A stretch of 64,000 nt of DNA from Saturnia japonica (taxonomy: Eukaryota; Arthropoda; Insecta; Lepidoptera; Saturniidae). Shown piece by piece: positions 37,295 through 48,588 of the stretch. The position numbers were made by a program, and so were the translations under genes. The stretch is taken from positions 5,139,190 to 5,203,189 of the forward strand of contig CM065311.1 in NCBI GenBank assembly GCA_033032175.1. Reading direction: 5' to 3'. Below the pieces are notes generated by a model, which saw only the letters and a list, made by a program, of their open reading frames with translations, ran no database searches and was not told the DNA's origin. Each line of letters begins with the position of its first letter. The first letter of the stretch is position 1.

Positions 37295-38174
37295 AAGTCA
37301 GACAGATATGATATGAATGAATATATATATATATATTAATTAAATTAAAATTAAATCATATTAAACAAATTAATTTGAAATCAACAAAGACATAACTTTA
37401 GTAATAGCATTTTCTAATCTTTATTCACATGAACCGATTTTCTTTATTATTTTTTTGCCGCTCCAAGTAGGTGTGGGTGCTTTGCATCCCTTGCACCCCT
37501 GGCATGGATCTGCTCTGATAGTGCCTGAATTGTTGTTCCGAGAGGTCGCAGGTTCAAGTGCCCTATATAACGGACTTTTGTGGGACGTTTAGTTCGGTTT
37601 TAACTGTTGAATTTTAAAGTTATATACATATCAGCTTTGATTACTATAGAATAAACTATTGTACATGTTTTAACTTTCTTTGACAGTGAATATATGTCTA
37701 ATTATAAATATCCTTTATAGCTCGTATGTGGAACCCTAAACAATGAAGCGCAATGAAGCGCACTGGAACGAAACTATTTTATCAGATTTAAGTTACAAAG
37801 CGCTTCTTGGACTCTTTGAGATAGGGATTTCCTACAAGAATACGGGTACGGATGTGCGGCGATGCTACAATATTTTCGAGAACATTCGAAAAATAATTGA
37901 AGAATAAGATTAAATGCAGCGGATTTATAGATCGAATCGAATAAAACAAATTTACTGATATATCATACATGTTTTAAATCTATACTACAATTATTATAAA
38001 GAGAAGTTTATGAATATATACATATATGTATATTATATAGGTAATCTCTGGAACTACTGATAAGAGTTTAAAATTTTTATTGGTAAATTTTAAAATTAAA
38101 CTATTACAATTTTAAACTTTTTCTTAAACTGTTTCGTTAATAACGGAAAACATAAGCTTTAAAATAATTTTTAT

Positions 38175-38352
38175 CTCCTCCGGGATGAAAAGTTCACTTT
38201 TAGCCCCTGTCACGCGGGACAAAAGTACCCGATTTTCTCCCGGTGAGATGGCAAATGTGCGCATGCGCGTACTTTACTTTATCTCCCGGTAACCTAGCAA
38301 CTGCGTATTTATATATAAAGAGTACATATATAAACTTTTCATCCCGGTTAAG
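38175..38352. repeat. GC-rich fold-back patch
   Basis: CCGGGATGAAAAGTT at 38180-38194 is repeated inverted at 38333-38347, enclosing a CpG-rich 140 bp with two further TCTCCCGGT motifs. It may be a small MITE or a hairpin-forming transcript. No coding. Confidence 0.45.
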
Positions 38353-38836
38353 AAAAAACCGCCCGCGCGAATGTCCTACTTTTCTCCCTAGGTGCGTAAT
38401 ATACTATTTGAACAATTACTTTTGATGACGTATTAAAGGAGATATTATGGCGTTGTAAACAAAATCAGACACCTTATTGACCAATATGTAAAATTTGTCA
38501 AATGAACGTTAGTCACTTAGCTAACTTGTAAAAAAAATTGTTAGAAGACTTTGTTACGTATGTTTAATATGTCTGGTTACCGTTTTTAAAATTGTAACTT
38601 TTTGTTTTTTTTTCTTTACATATAACCTAAAGATTAAATATATTGGTGAAAACAATACAATTTTTTGTGTGACTACATGATTACTTACTGAACGAGCATA
38701 GACATAAAAGTCTTCAAAATAAATATTTTTTAGCGCTTATACAATCACCACATTTCTCGTAAAACTGAAAACTTTTTACAATATGTTTTGTAATATATAC
38801 TTTTTAGAAAAAAATTCTAGCTTTTCCGTTTAACCA

Positions 38837-38948
38837 TAATCTCACCTGTAGCACGCTAAGTCTAGTGAAAGGCCTGGCTATCAAGTCTAGGAACCGCAAC
38901 ACAACTATAAATGCTTGGCGACAGGTTTCTACTTTTTGGAACTTCAGT
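38837..38948 (-). repeat. SINE body fragment, inverted
   Basis: Reverse complement of the 36955-37085 SINE body: AATCTCACCTGTAGCACGCT, AGTGAAAGGCCTGGC, GCTTGGCGACAGG. Confidence 0.65.
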
Positions 38949-39931
38949 ACTGGAGAATATTGATAATACAGCTAACTCAACTTTACCGTTACTTCCTATG
39001 TCTACTGATATTCCGGCTCAAGTTAATATAGTTCAGTTATTTAGACACGATATGGAGGGATTCAACAATATATGATCATTTGATTTGAAGGTATACGTAC
39101 GTAGATATACGTATAATTTTTGACTTTTCCACTTCGATCTTTCTTCAACATTATTTAATTAAGGACCGATTTTGTTGGTTCTAAAATTTGGGTGTGTCTT
39201 TTCCGAAGCACGACTAGAACTTACTCCTTAATGTACGATTGTTTTTGAATATGCAATAGGCAAAGAGGTGGTTGGTTGACTGACTGACTGTACCTGTACA
39301 TGATAAATATATACCTCGGGCGATCCCGAAACACGACAAACTAAAAGAAAGCCACTGGGAAGATGTTTATTTTATTACTATGTATATGGTGGCCGCGATC
39401 TCTACCAACCGCTTTTAATCTATCCAATAGCGTGAAACTTTGAAATGATCCAGTCTGTCTATTAAAAAAAAACGAACTCGGCTCCACACCGCCAACGTTG
39501 GACCAAAGCGTCGCCACGCCAACATCTGTCAACATTGGATCTAACAATAGATCTGACTCGCCGCACTAGATGGTTCACGTCAATAACTTCTAATAAAGGA
39601 ATAATTTTTAAAATTTGACAGATTTTCCAAACATTATCCGTCAAAAAGTCAAAATTATTGCTCTGATAAAGTTATCTCACGATTTCAAAATCGACCTATA
39701 TAGTGTAATTATAATAGCTTTATACTATTTTGATAAATTTTTAATTTTTTAATATTGAAAATTAAATATTCTCCGAGATACATCATTTTCCTCGATATCA
39801 TCATTACTGATCACAGGTCTAATGAGCGTCATCAGTCAAATACAATCACAAAACAAACTATTCTCATAAAGTTTCGGAATATCTATAGAGATGTTAAAGT
39901 CCGACCGCAACGATCCAAGTGAGAATGTTCG
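38949..39931. other. No gene recognised
   Basis: A GC-richer block at 39470-39570 with CpG sites reads as short open frames on the minus strand, without a domain. Otherwise AT-rich. Confidence 0.45.
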
Positions 39932-39941
39932 CGCCCTAGCC

Positions 39942-39942
<1 letters not shown>

Positions 39943-39993
<51 letters not shown>

Positions 39994-40932
39994 CTGACTA
40001 CACTGTTAGCCTTAGGGGCCCTAAAGCCGTTGCGGCTTTGACAGCTTCACCGGACTTGGGGGCGAGCGCAGAGGGCACTCAGCCGCGAAAGTTTTGTGGA
40101 CGACTCGCACGAGGGTGCCAAAGTGGCCGGACCTCGGCTCGGGCGGTCGTCGCGTTCGCAAATAGGTCGCGATCTATTCGAATCCCTACACCTACGATTC
40201 GAGCTAACTAAATATACACATAGGCACGTTCCCTTCCTCCTGGGAGGAAGGAAGGAACCGTTTCAGTAATCGGAATGTTTCTACACTAACTAGCGCTAAC
40301 TAACTAGCGTAAAAAAAGAAAAAAAAAAAGGTCCCTCACAGAACCTATGTACCTGTGTGGTGTGCACGTGTGTATGTTCATACGTGTGTAGTGTTGTATG
40401 TAGGTAGCTAAGTGATGCACGTACAGTGTCACTTGTATCGCGCGGGCGGTTGCCTGACCCAAGGGTTTCACACCGAGGAACGGACCTAGGCTTGGGTTAC
40501 CGCTAGAGAGGGTGGACGTGACGGGTGTGCTGGAGCGAAATTGACCGCCCGCCCTCTGCGGAGAGAACGGTGGTTACGCGGGCGTGGGCGCTGGCACGCT
40601 CTGTTTGGAGAGACGGATGTGTAATATTTATTCGAATTTTCGATGTGATCGTCGGGATCAATAAAAATATTGCGCGGCCGGCGTTTGCACCGGATGTCCG
40701 TGGGTGCCGGAACATAAGTGGCGGCTGTTTTTATTAACGGATTCGCGTGGTTCGACGCGGTGTCGAAATACGAACGGGAGAGCTGTTTAACGTAGGCATG
40801 TATCGAAGGAAGCTCCATATCTCTATGGAGATCTACGCTTCGAACATACCACGGGGCCCCGGTGAGACGATAGAGGAACCTATTCTGTATCGATTGTAAC
40901 CGTTTGAAACTCGACTCGGACATATGTGCGAA
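39943..40932 (-). mobile_element. Jockey-type LINE, 5'-truncated, with poly(A) and target duplication
   Basis: The T-run at 39943-39989 (47 bases) is the poly(A) tail of a minus-strand insertion. The 11 bp CGCCCTAGCCG stands on both sides (39932-39942 and 40933-40943). The element keeps only the last part of its reverse transcriptase frame and a ~500 bp 3' untranslated region. Its GC content is far above the surroundings. The intact duplication and long homopolymer suggest a young insertion. Confidence 0.9.
40486..40923 (-). pseudogene. Jockey-type RT C-terminus (145 codons)
   Basis: 'LQSIQNRFLYRLTGAPWYVR' and 'DLHRDMELPSIHAYVKQLSR' are the C-terminal tail typical of jockey-clade polymerases. 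No stop lies between the truncation point (40932) and 40486. The polymerase domain itself is missing, so no function is expected. Confidence 0.85.
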
Positions 40933-40943
40933 CGCCCTAGCCG

Positions 40944-42841
40944 TCGCTATCGGCCGCCTTTTATAGGCGTCCAGTCAGTAGTGCGGGTCAATAGTAGCTA
41001 GTCGCTAGTTAATAGTACTAACAGTAGGTTAATAGTACGGATTCTATACTCAGACCGACACATATAATTATAATTAAATGAAAAAAAAATCACAAGTGAA
41101 AAAAGCATCGGATAAAATATGAAATAACTTAAGTACCCATAATTTAAAGAATTTAAGTAGGGTTGCTAACAAGGTTGACAGATTCATTTCTCTACGCGAC
41201 CCAACACGACGCGACGGTGACTTAGCTTGATCTCCTCAGCTTAACTATGCCATTTTGTTTCTTATAATAATTAAAATAAAGGATCAAATACCCTAACTCA
41301 CGTTGTGAAAATCACAATCATTGTTTAAAAAATATATTATTTTGCATAACCTTCATAATGTTCTTATTTTAATAATTAGATGTTTTATTATTCGATTTTT
41401 ATTCACTGAAATAAATAACTAAATGTTGGGTTTACTAAACATGAGTTCGTACTGTCCATTGTTCGGGCGATTTAACATTCCGTATGTGTGTAGATCTCGA
41501 TACCGGGGTTGTGAGTAGGTGTGACAATTTTTAAGACGATCAGTCAGTTTAAAATTACAACGAACCTGTAGTGAACGGCTTAGTGTTTTTTCCTGTGTAA
41601 TATCCTAATCCTTGTAAATATAATAAGCCTTGTAGCTTATAACAGTCATAACCTTCTCAATAAACAGGCTAAAAATAGATGTTTTTTTTTTGTCAAATCT
41701 GGCTGGTATTTCCAGAGATTAGCGCGTTCAAACAAACAAACAAAGAAAAACTTTTGTTCACTATAATATTAGTATAGATATATTATATAGTATAGAAATA
41801 AGAGGTAAGCTTAAAGCACATATTATACAGGTTAGTGTTTTCATTTTATTCTGAGAATTAAAAATATAAAAAATCCAATCCCGATAAACCGCTTCCTTCA
41901 ACTATAGAATACGAAAATTATTTTCTGTGAAAAATAATTAATATTTTCTTTTTACTCTTCACCGCGATACCGTAGAGAATAAAAATATTGGTTGCTTATT
42001 AAATACTTTTTTTATTCTAGTGAAGTCACTTTCTACATGTAATGGTTCTTTTTCTCTATAGGAATATTAAGTGATTTTGAGGAGTTTTTGGTGTATCGTC
42101 GATATTGAAGGTCCTACGCCAATGAAATTAAAATAGGACCACCCTTGAGTTATTTCTTTCCAAGGAAACAATAATAATCCTAATCGGTTTATAAACAAAG
42201 AAGTTTTATGGCTGAACATTCATTAAAAAAAATACACATTCGAATTGAGGACTCTTTTTTTTAAGTCGATTAAATAGCAAACATTTTGAGCTTATTCTAT
42301 CCGAAAGCAAATAATAAGTAAGTCTCAACGTATCTCCAAAAAAATAAGTTGATCTGGGATGTCACGGTTTAAATTTAATCCAGGTGTTTTCATCAAACCG
42401 TATGAATGAAACCACTCACCTTGGTTGCTGCAGGTTCTGCTTGCTATGCACCGCTACACTGCCACAATACTACTAACATATATCAAAATTAATGGTTTTG
42501 TACATCATCGTAAGAACAGTACTACCTAAATATTCATAAATAATGGCCGTCATCACACGAGATTTAAAATATCATGGCGAAACTTACTAAATAACTAGCC
42601 AGTTTTATTAATATATGATTGTATATATAATATTATAAAATAGCCAGCATAATAAACATAATTAAATTATAAAAGGTTAAAGAAACTTAAGGTATATTGA
42701 AATATCTATAAATATTGTAAGTTACTAAATAATACGCTAATTTGTCACCAAGCGTTTTTAAAATTTCAATGACAATAATATTAGATAGCTATGTAGGTAT
42801 TATAATATCATAACACATACGATAATATAAATATATGGTGA
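40944..42841. other. No gene; repeat A tail (41600-41782) and repeat D (42055-42270, inverted)
   Basis: The tail ends AAACAAACAAACAAAGAAAA and TATAATATTAGTATAGATAT. Repeat D here reads ACACATTCGAATTGAGGACT and AAGTCGATTAAA. A short GC-rich patch at 42420-42475 ends, on the minus strand, with the strong donor-like CCAAG|GTGAGT. No gene could be built from it. Confidence 0.5.
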
Positions 42842-42845
42842 AGGT

Positions 42846-43076
42846 AGTTAACTTCGGGGAGCGGTGAAATATCTTTTTAAAAACTAAAACTAAAATTAAT
42901 TCGGTTAAGATTTTATTAACCGTTCTACACGATGGTCGATACTAGACTGACTTAAAACAAAACTTACTTCTACTTAATCTAAATGTGCTGACCTAAAGTC
43001 TGGCCCTTTCGTGGGAACAACGGTGGGTCAGCTAAATCGTGTTAGCTATGGCATGGGAGTACATAGGTATATAACT
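42846..43076 (-). repeat. 3' LTR (231 bp)
   Basis: Downstream LTR in element orientation. It carries the initiator-like TCAGTC (minus strand 42950-42945) and an AATAAA polyadenylation signal (42912-42917). Confidence 0.95.
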
Positions 43077-43087
43077 CCTCCCGCCTT
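43077..43087 (-). promoter_or_regulatory. Polypurine tract for plus-strand DNA priming
   Basis: AAGGCGGGAGG on the minus strand directly abuts the 3' LTR. Confidence 0.7.
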
Positions 43088-43139
43088 AGATCGAAGTTAT
43101 CGGGAGTTATAGAGTATCAGAACTTCCGAGAACATCGAT

Positions 43140-44342
43140 TTACATTAATAGAGGACGTGGATTAGGTGTATGTGTTGAGGCGGGTTGCTGTTCCATAATC
43201 GGATGAGGAATCCGCCTCTTACGATAATTCTTTAGTATTGGTGTAAGTATATACGCAGTGACAAGTATAAATAACATAATTACAATTACATAGAGCACTA
43301 TGGTAGAGGCACTGACACTATTTATTTGCACTGAATTACTCTCGCTTTTTACACTTTTCTTCAAAATATAGTTTAAATGGTGTATGTCGTCTAAATTAAT
43401 CCCTTTTAAATTCATAGGTTCCTCGTCTTCAACGGTGAAACCTTTGTCCTTTTCTTTAACACTCGGTAGCTTTATTACTGGTATGTGTCTATACTCTGTA
43501 CTCAGTGGATGATAGCGTTGTGCGTGGATTTGCATCCCACCTATAGATGCATCGCATTGTTCATGTATAGTTATTAAATATGTGCCTCGCAACTGTTCGC
43601 GTGTGAGATCTTTTCCACAGACGTAGGATAAAATGTTATCGTGCCTTGAATAAAGGACCCAGCTGGTTTGAGTAATCCTCTGAAGTTTTAAGCTTTCTGG
43701 ATCTACTCGTCGTGGAGAACATAATGACAAGTTCTGCTGATATCTTGGAAGTTGTTCGATACAAGTTTTTTCGGTATAGTGTATAAGGTCATCCTCAGAA
43801 CACAAATATTCTTCAGTTGTAATCTCCTTACATGGTTGAGAAATCGGTCGATATTTTTCACCTTCTACTATTAGGTATGAGAATTCGGGAATAATAATGA
43901 ATGTCTGATTATCAGGATCATGGAAAACAGGTAGGGAATACAATTTAAAATAAGTGTAAGTAGAATTATCAACTAATGGTATATCTATAATAAATCTAAT
44001 TTCATTGCCCTTAAAGTAAGCCTTAACTATAAACGTCTCTTCTAAGTTTATTAAATTCTGTTCATCAACAGTATACATTAAATTACCATATTTACTTATT
44101 TCTATTAATGAAGACAGTAATTCTTGGGAATTAAAAACGGACTTATGTAGTACAGATACCTTGCTGAGGGCTAGGGCTGTCTCTATCTCACTAAGTTTAA
44201 TATAAATTATCCTAAAATTATTAATAAAAGTATTAAATTCGCCAGTCAAATATCTATACAAAATATAATTCGTTGAAAAATGCTGAATAAGAGTTTCGAG
44301 GCGTAGAAGACCATCCAAGAATATCCAACATCTCAGATACAA
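43140..44342 (-). pseudogene. env: env, C-terminal part (400 codons)
   Basis: The C-terminal part of an F-protein-like envelope. It has several Cys residues in the ectodomain, potential Asn glycosylation sites, one hydrophobic membrane span about 350-372 residues into this frame ('STIVLYVIVIMLFILVTAYI'), and a short basic tail. The frame overlaps the upstream env part (44254-44827) in a different phase, so one indel between about 44254 and 44342 splits the gene. The first ~20 residues printed in this frame are probably not genuine. In the family the protein sits in the membrane and mediates fusion; here it is disrupted. Confidence 0.85.
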
Positions 44343-44827
44343 TAGTAATTTTATTAGCGATTGCCTGTTCCCTAGTTTTTATACCGGTAATTAATTCATC
44401 GTATCGAACCGCATCTTCATAGTCAAGATTGCCTGTTATAACTTTAATCAGTGAGTCTATAGGATTGATAATACCTTGTTTATATCTTTGATGTTGCGTA
44501 GGAACCAACTGTTGTAATTTCTCTATAGTTTCATCGCGTAAATACTCTATTTGACTCTTTAATTCACTAACTTCTCTTTCAAAAGTTTCATTCTTATGTA
44601 TGATATTGCAAAATTCCGAATATTTTTGTATATTGAGTAAAAGATCAGACTCTATTTCTTTAAGCTGAATAATTTTAATAACTGACCACTTATCGTGCTG
44701 TAAAAATGCTAGACCTTGCTTAACCGGTAATATTCCTGGATTCTTATTATTAATTTTCTGAATTTGAAGGCCCTGGTTTGGGTGAGCGTGAATCGTTGAC
44801 ATCCACATCAACAGGAGTATGCCCCAC
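44254..44827 (-). pseudogene. env: env, N-terminal part, spliced from the leader
   Basis: This frame opens after a stop near 44843 and has no good initiator upstream of a hydrophobic signal-peptide core. A strong acceptor (GTCCTCCACAG|G) sits at 44828/44827. The mature part has the layout of errantivirus envelopes: a helical, Glu/Lys-rich ectodomain, then a Gly-initiated fusion-peptide-like segment followed by 'IKVITGNLDYEDA'. Just before that segment the family's basic cleavage site ends here in Gln. It overlaps the end of pol by 78 bases. A frameshift near 44.3 kb disconnects it from the membrane anchor. Confidence 0.75.
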
Positions 44828-47800
44828 CTGTGGAGGACGTTTTATATTTTTAATCGGTACCTTAGTGTCCCTACCTCCTACCCTAATAGGAACAACGTTA
44901 CGAGAAACGGGACCTATCACAACGGCTTTTTGGTATTTTGGTTTGTCTTTCGATTGTCTCCTATTTACCGCTTTTGCAAAAATTGTTTTTCCTATCGTTA
45001 ATTCCGGTTCTTTCTCCCCTGCTCTCTTTTCCCTGACCTTAACTTTGATGTTTTTCATCTTTTCCGATAAGAATTTATATAATACTTGTGTTCTTTTCTT
45101 ATGGTCCTTTATCAACTGTTGTCTGTAAAATTTGTCAAACTCTATGTCAAATTTCGAATTTAGTTCGGTATGGCCAAAGACTGTTTCAAATGGGGAAAGG
45201 TCAGTTGTGCTGTGTATGGTATTATTATAAGCCATGACTGAATAAGTCATTACGTTCGCGGCGTCCATATACTTTCGTTCGAACTTAGCTATTCTGTAAA
45301 TTTCAATAATTGTCGAGTGGAAACGTTCAATCAGTCCCATAGAGTTAGGATTGTTAGGTGTTCCTATATGTAGGTTTATTTTGTATAAATCTGTTAACTC
45401 TTTTAACAATTCATTATTGAATTCTTTTCCGGGGTCACAACTTATTTTACGTGGTATGCCATAAAAGGAAAAATATGTTATCAATGCTCTAACTATTTCA
45501 GGTGTTGAGCGAGATGGTACTGAAATGGCTTGACCTAATTTACTAAAAGCATCGATAAGGGTGAGATAATGTTTAGATTCTATTGTAAAAATGTCTATGA
45601 ATATTTCCTGAAACGGTGCCTCCTGTGTTTGTGTGAGTTGTAATAAGGGTTTTATTGGTTTACGATCATATTTAGAGGTTTTACATTGTTCGCATGCGTT
45701 AATGCCAGCAGATACTGTTTCCAGCATGTTCGGCCAATAATAGGTTCTTCGGATTCTTTTAACAGTTTCGGTGACTCCGCGATGGCAAGTTTTGCCTTCA
45801 TTTAATTTTGTAATTATTAGTTTCTGTTCTTCCTCATTATCTACATATATGACTCGCTCTGTACATTCATAGAAATTAATATATCCCTTTTTAAATAACT
45901 CTAAAATGATGTTGCTAAATTCTTTTCTATGTTCCGGATTTTCGAAGTATATGAAATATTTTACTTTAGGTCGGATGTATTTCTTAAGGAATTCTTTAAT
46001 GAGGTTTGGGTTTCCAATAGGCAAGAAGACTTCTAATACCTTCTGATTATTTCTAGATAAATTTTTAACATTAAACTCGTTACGAAACCAATTGAATACA
46101 AGTATTTGGTTTGGTTTGGTATCAATGGCTTCATGTAAAATAGGTATCCCTGTAAACTCCATATCTTTGGCTGAATGTATTGTGTGTGTGGAGTCAGTTT
46201 CTGATCTAACTAGATAGTCTGGTTCATCGTCGAGTATAACAGTGTCGGGTAGTGATATAGGGCTAGCTGTCATAGTCTTTTCAGAGTCTGAGATAGTTAT
46301 AGTTTTCGAGTCGTCGGTAGTTCGTCTTCTGGTTAGGGCTTTAACTCTGTCTTCTATCTCTTGTAAGTGATCCTGTACTTGTCTTTCTTTGTCATCGACA
46401 TTAACAATAATTGACGCGTTGTCATCTGGTTCACCGGTGCCTATTGCGTTTATTTTAATGCGCGATAACGCGTCAGCGTTCGCGTTTTGTTTACCGTTTT
46501 TGTGGATAATGTTAAAATCGTATTCCTGTAGGCGTAAACGCCACCGTGTTAGTTTACTATTTGGCTCTTTCAGTTTATATAACCAGACGAGGGGCCTATG
46601 GTCAATAACGATATCGAATTTATGCCCAAACAAATACGGTCTAAAGTGTTTTGTGGCCCAAATAATGGCTAAAAGTTCTCGTTCGATTGCACTGTATCTT
46701 TTCTCAGTTTCTGATAGGGTACGGCTAGCATAGGCGGTCGGTCTATCACTACCAATCGTACCTTGCGATAATACAGCTCCTATTGCAATTTCGGACGCAT
46801 CCGTAGTTAGTATGAACGGTTTTGTCATGTCGGGGTATTGCAGGATGGGCGCGTTGATTAACAGTTCCTTGCACTTCTCAAATGACTCTATATATTTATA
46901 ATTAATGTCTACTCTTTTACCCTTTTTTAAACAATTTGTTAGTGGCTGTGTGATCTTAGAGAAATCTTTTATGAAACGTCTATAATAACCTATGAAACCT
47001 AAAAATCGCTTAATCTCTGTCTGTGTATGTGGTATAGGGTATTTTAGTACGGCATCTATTTTGTCGTTGTTAGGTCGAAGTCCGTCTTTTGTCAATGTAT
47101 GTCCGAGATATTGTACTTCCTTTCTTAGAAATTCTGACTTATCTAACTGAATCTTTAAGTTTGTCTGTCTGAGTCTGTCAAAAACTACACGGAGCTTTTG
47201 GAGGTGTTCCAGAAGTCCATTTGAATAAATCAGGATATCATCTAAGTAAACGAGGCAATGTATACCTTGTAAGCCTCTTAACACATTGTCCATGGTACGT
47301 TGGAAAGTCGCCGGTGTCGTCTTTAGACCAAACGGCATTCGAAGAAATTCGTAATGTCCATTTTGCGTAGAGAAGGCTGTTTTCTCTCTGTCGGGTTCAG
47401 AAATTTCGATCTGATGATACCCAGAAGCTAAATCTAGTGAGGTGAAATAGTTACTTTTACCTAATTTATCGAATAGATCACAAATATTCGGTATTGGATA
47501 TTTATCATCGACTGTTATCTCGTTTAGACGCCTGTAATCGACAACCATTCTATATTTAACCTGACCTGAAGCGTCAGCCTTTTTAGGAACTAAATGGACC
47601 GGGGCGCTCCAAGGTGAATGCGATTCCTGAACTACATTGTCTCTGAGCATTTTTTCAACTTGTCTGTTAATTTCTGTAGCCTGTGCTGGTGCCTGTCTAT
47701 ATGGTTTGATATAAATTGGATCTTCGTTAACAGTACGTATATGATGTTTAACCTGATTCATAAAAGTAAGTGGCAAGTCTTCACAATAAAATATGTCTTT

Positions 47801-48559
47801 GTAGTCTTGGCATAATCTTCGAATAGCTTCACACTCTTCTTCATTCAGATGGTCTAGTCGTAATTTTGTTAAATTATCTGTCAGTAAGGAGTCAATTTCT
47901 ATACCCGTCAAGTCAGTTGTGTGATTAACTTCACATATGTCATAAGTCAGTTCTGTAGTTTTAAATGGTGCGGTCACGGTAAGTATAATGTTATCGTCAT
48001 TAGTATTCTGTATAACTGTTGTAGCGAAATTATTTACACATTTAACTATAGCTGCGGGCATACGAATACCCTCCTGAAATTTTCGAAAATTAAGAATAGC
48101 TTCACCGTTTTTTCTATCTACTGGTAGCTTGACACGGTGCTCTGAGCGAGCTTCGAGTTTGTACACGTATTCATTTTCATTCATTATGGGAATTTCCGTA
48201 CCGTTAGTTCTTAAAAGTTTATCCTTAAGGCATATATTAGCTTTTAGCCGAGACATTAAATCCCAACCAATCACTCCGTCGTACCTTTTGTCTATGTCAT
48301 AAATGTAATACTTATGGAAACCTACTTCGTTAAATGTTTTAAATAACGGAATATTTGCTACCTGATTATGAGCACTTGACGCGTGCGTACTAGTGACTAT
48401 GAACGGTTCGTATGATTTAAATTGTGAATAGTACTGCTCTACTTTACGTGGACTTATAAATGAACGAGTGCTACCCGAATCCAGCATAAATCTGCCATCT
48501 ATCTCTGATATGTATATGTAGGGAAGCTTATGTGAGGTGTCATAGTTTACCTGTATCAT
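44750..48559 (-). CDS. pol: pol polyprotein: protease, reverse transcriptase, RNase H, integrase
   Basis: An uninterrupted frame of 1269 codons. The aspartic protease motif is D-S-G-S at residue 27. Reverse transcriptase has 'YRMVVDYRRLNEITV', 'FTSLDLASGYHQI' and YLDD at 438-441. RNase H begins at 'TTDASEIAIG' (Asp 587). The integrase has a zinc region ('CHRGVTETVKRIRRTYYWP', 'CEQC') and the D-D-35-E triad at about 989, 1042 and 1078. The His usually preceding the zinc motif seems to be Asn. The frame overlaps the gag stop by ATGA but is open further upstream, consistent with entry by -1 slippage rather than its own start. The most intact gene in the window. Confidence 0.97.
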   Translation of the reverse strand: MIQVNYDTSHKLPYIYISEIDGRFMLDSGSTRSFISPRKVEQYYSQFKSYEPFIVTSTHASSAHNQVANIPLFKTFNEVGFHKYYIYDIDKRYDGVIGWDLMSRLKANICLKDKLLRTNGTEIPIMNENEYVYKLEARSEHRVKLPVDRKNGEAILNFRKFQEGIRMPAAIVKCVNNFATTVIQNTNDDNIILTVTAPFKTTELTYDICEVNHTTDLTGIEIDSLLTDNLTKLRLDHLNEEECEAIRRLCQDYKDIFYCEDLPLTFMNQVKHHIRTVNEDPIYIKPYRQAPAQATEINRQVEKMLRDNVVQESHSPWSAPVHLVPKKADASGQVKYRMVVDYRRLNEITVDDKYPIPNICDLFDKLGKSNYFTSLDLASGYHQIEISEPDREKTAFSTQNGHYEFLRMPFGLKTTPATFQRTMDNVLRGLQGIHCLVYLDDILIYSNGLLEHLQKLRVVFDRLRQTNLKIQLDKSEFLRKEVQYLGHTLTKDGLRPNNDKIDAVLKYPIPHTQTEIKRFLGFIGYYRRFIKDFSKITQPLTNCLKKGKRVDINYKYIESFEKCKELLINAPILQYPDMTKPFILTTDASEIAIGAVLSQGTIGSDRPTAYASRTLSETEKRYSAIERELLAIIWATKHFRPYLFGHKFDIVIDHRPLVWLYKLKEPNSKLTRWRLRLQEYDFNIIHKNGKQNANADALSRIKINAIGTGEPDDNASIIVNVDDKERQVQDHLQEIEDRVKALTRRRTTDDSKTITISDSEKTMTASPISLPDTVILDDEPDYLVRSETDSTHTIHSAKDMEFTGIPILHEAIDTKPNQILVFNWFRNEFNVKNLSRNNQKVLEVFLPIGNPNLIKEFLKKYIRPKVKYFIYFENPEHRKEFSNIILELFKKGYINFYECTERVIYVDNEEEQKLIITKLNEGKTCHRGVTETVKRIRRTYYWPNMLETVSAGINACEQCKTSKYDRKPIKPLLQLTQTQEAPFQEIFIDIFTIESKHYLTLIDAFSKLGQAISVPSRSTPEIVRALITYFSFYGIPRKISCDPGKEFNNELLKELTDLYKINLHIGTPNNPNSMGLIERFHSTIIEIYRIAKFERKYMDAANVMTYSVMAYNNTIHSTTDLSPFETVFGHTELNSKFDIEFDKFYRQQLIKDHKKRTQVLYKFLSEKMKNIKVKVREKRAGEKEPELTIGKTIFAKAVNRRQSKDKPKYQKAVVIGPVSRNVVPIRVGGRDTKVPIKNIKRPPQVGHTPVDVDVNDSRSPKPGPSNSEN

Positions 48560-48588
48560 TTCGGTCCTATCTGATCTGTAACCATTTG

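Larger units (their letters stand above)
36704..37517. mobile_element. hAT-like non-autonomous element with nested insertions
   Basis: The ends are CAGGGCTGAACC (36704) and, read inward from the right, CAGAGCAGATCC (to 37517). They are flanked by an identical 8 bp duplication ATAGTGCC at 36696-36703 and 37518-37525. An 8 bp duplication and CAG-starting ends fit the hAT superfamily. There is no transposase. Inside lie a tRNA-derived SINE (36792-37100) and a tiny LINE insertion (37219-37294). Confidence 0.7.

Noticed and set aside
44778..45128. 116-codon plus-strand open frame
   Set aside because: Antisense shadow of pol and the env start; no domain, and pol explains the sequence.
47618..48127. 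Plus-strand open frames of 65-68 codons
   Set aside because: Antisense of the pol protease and reverse transcriptase region.
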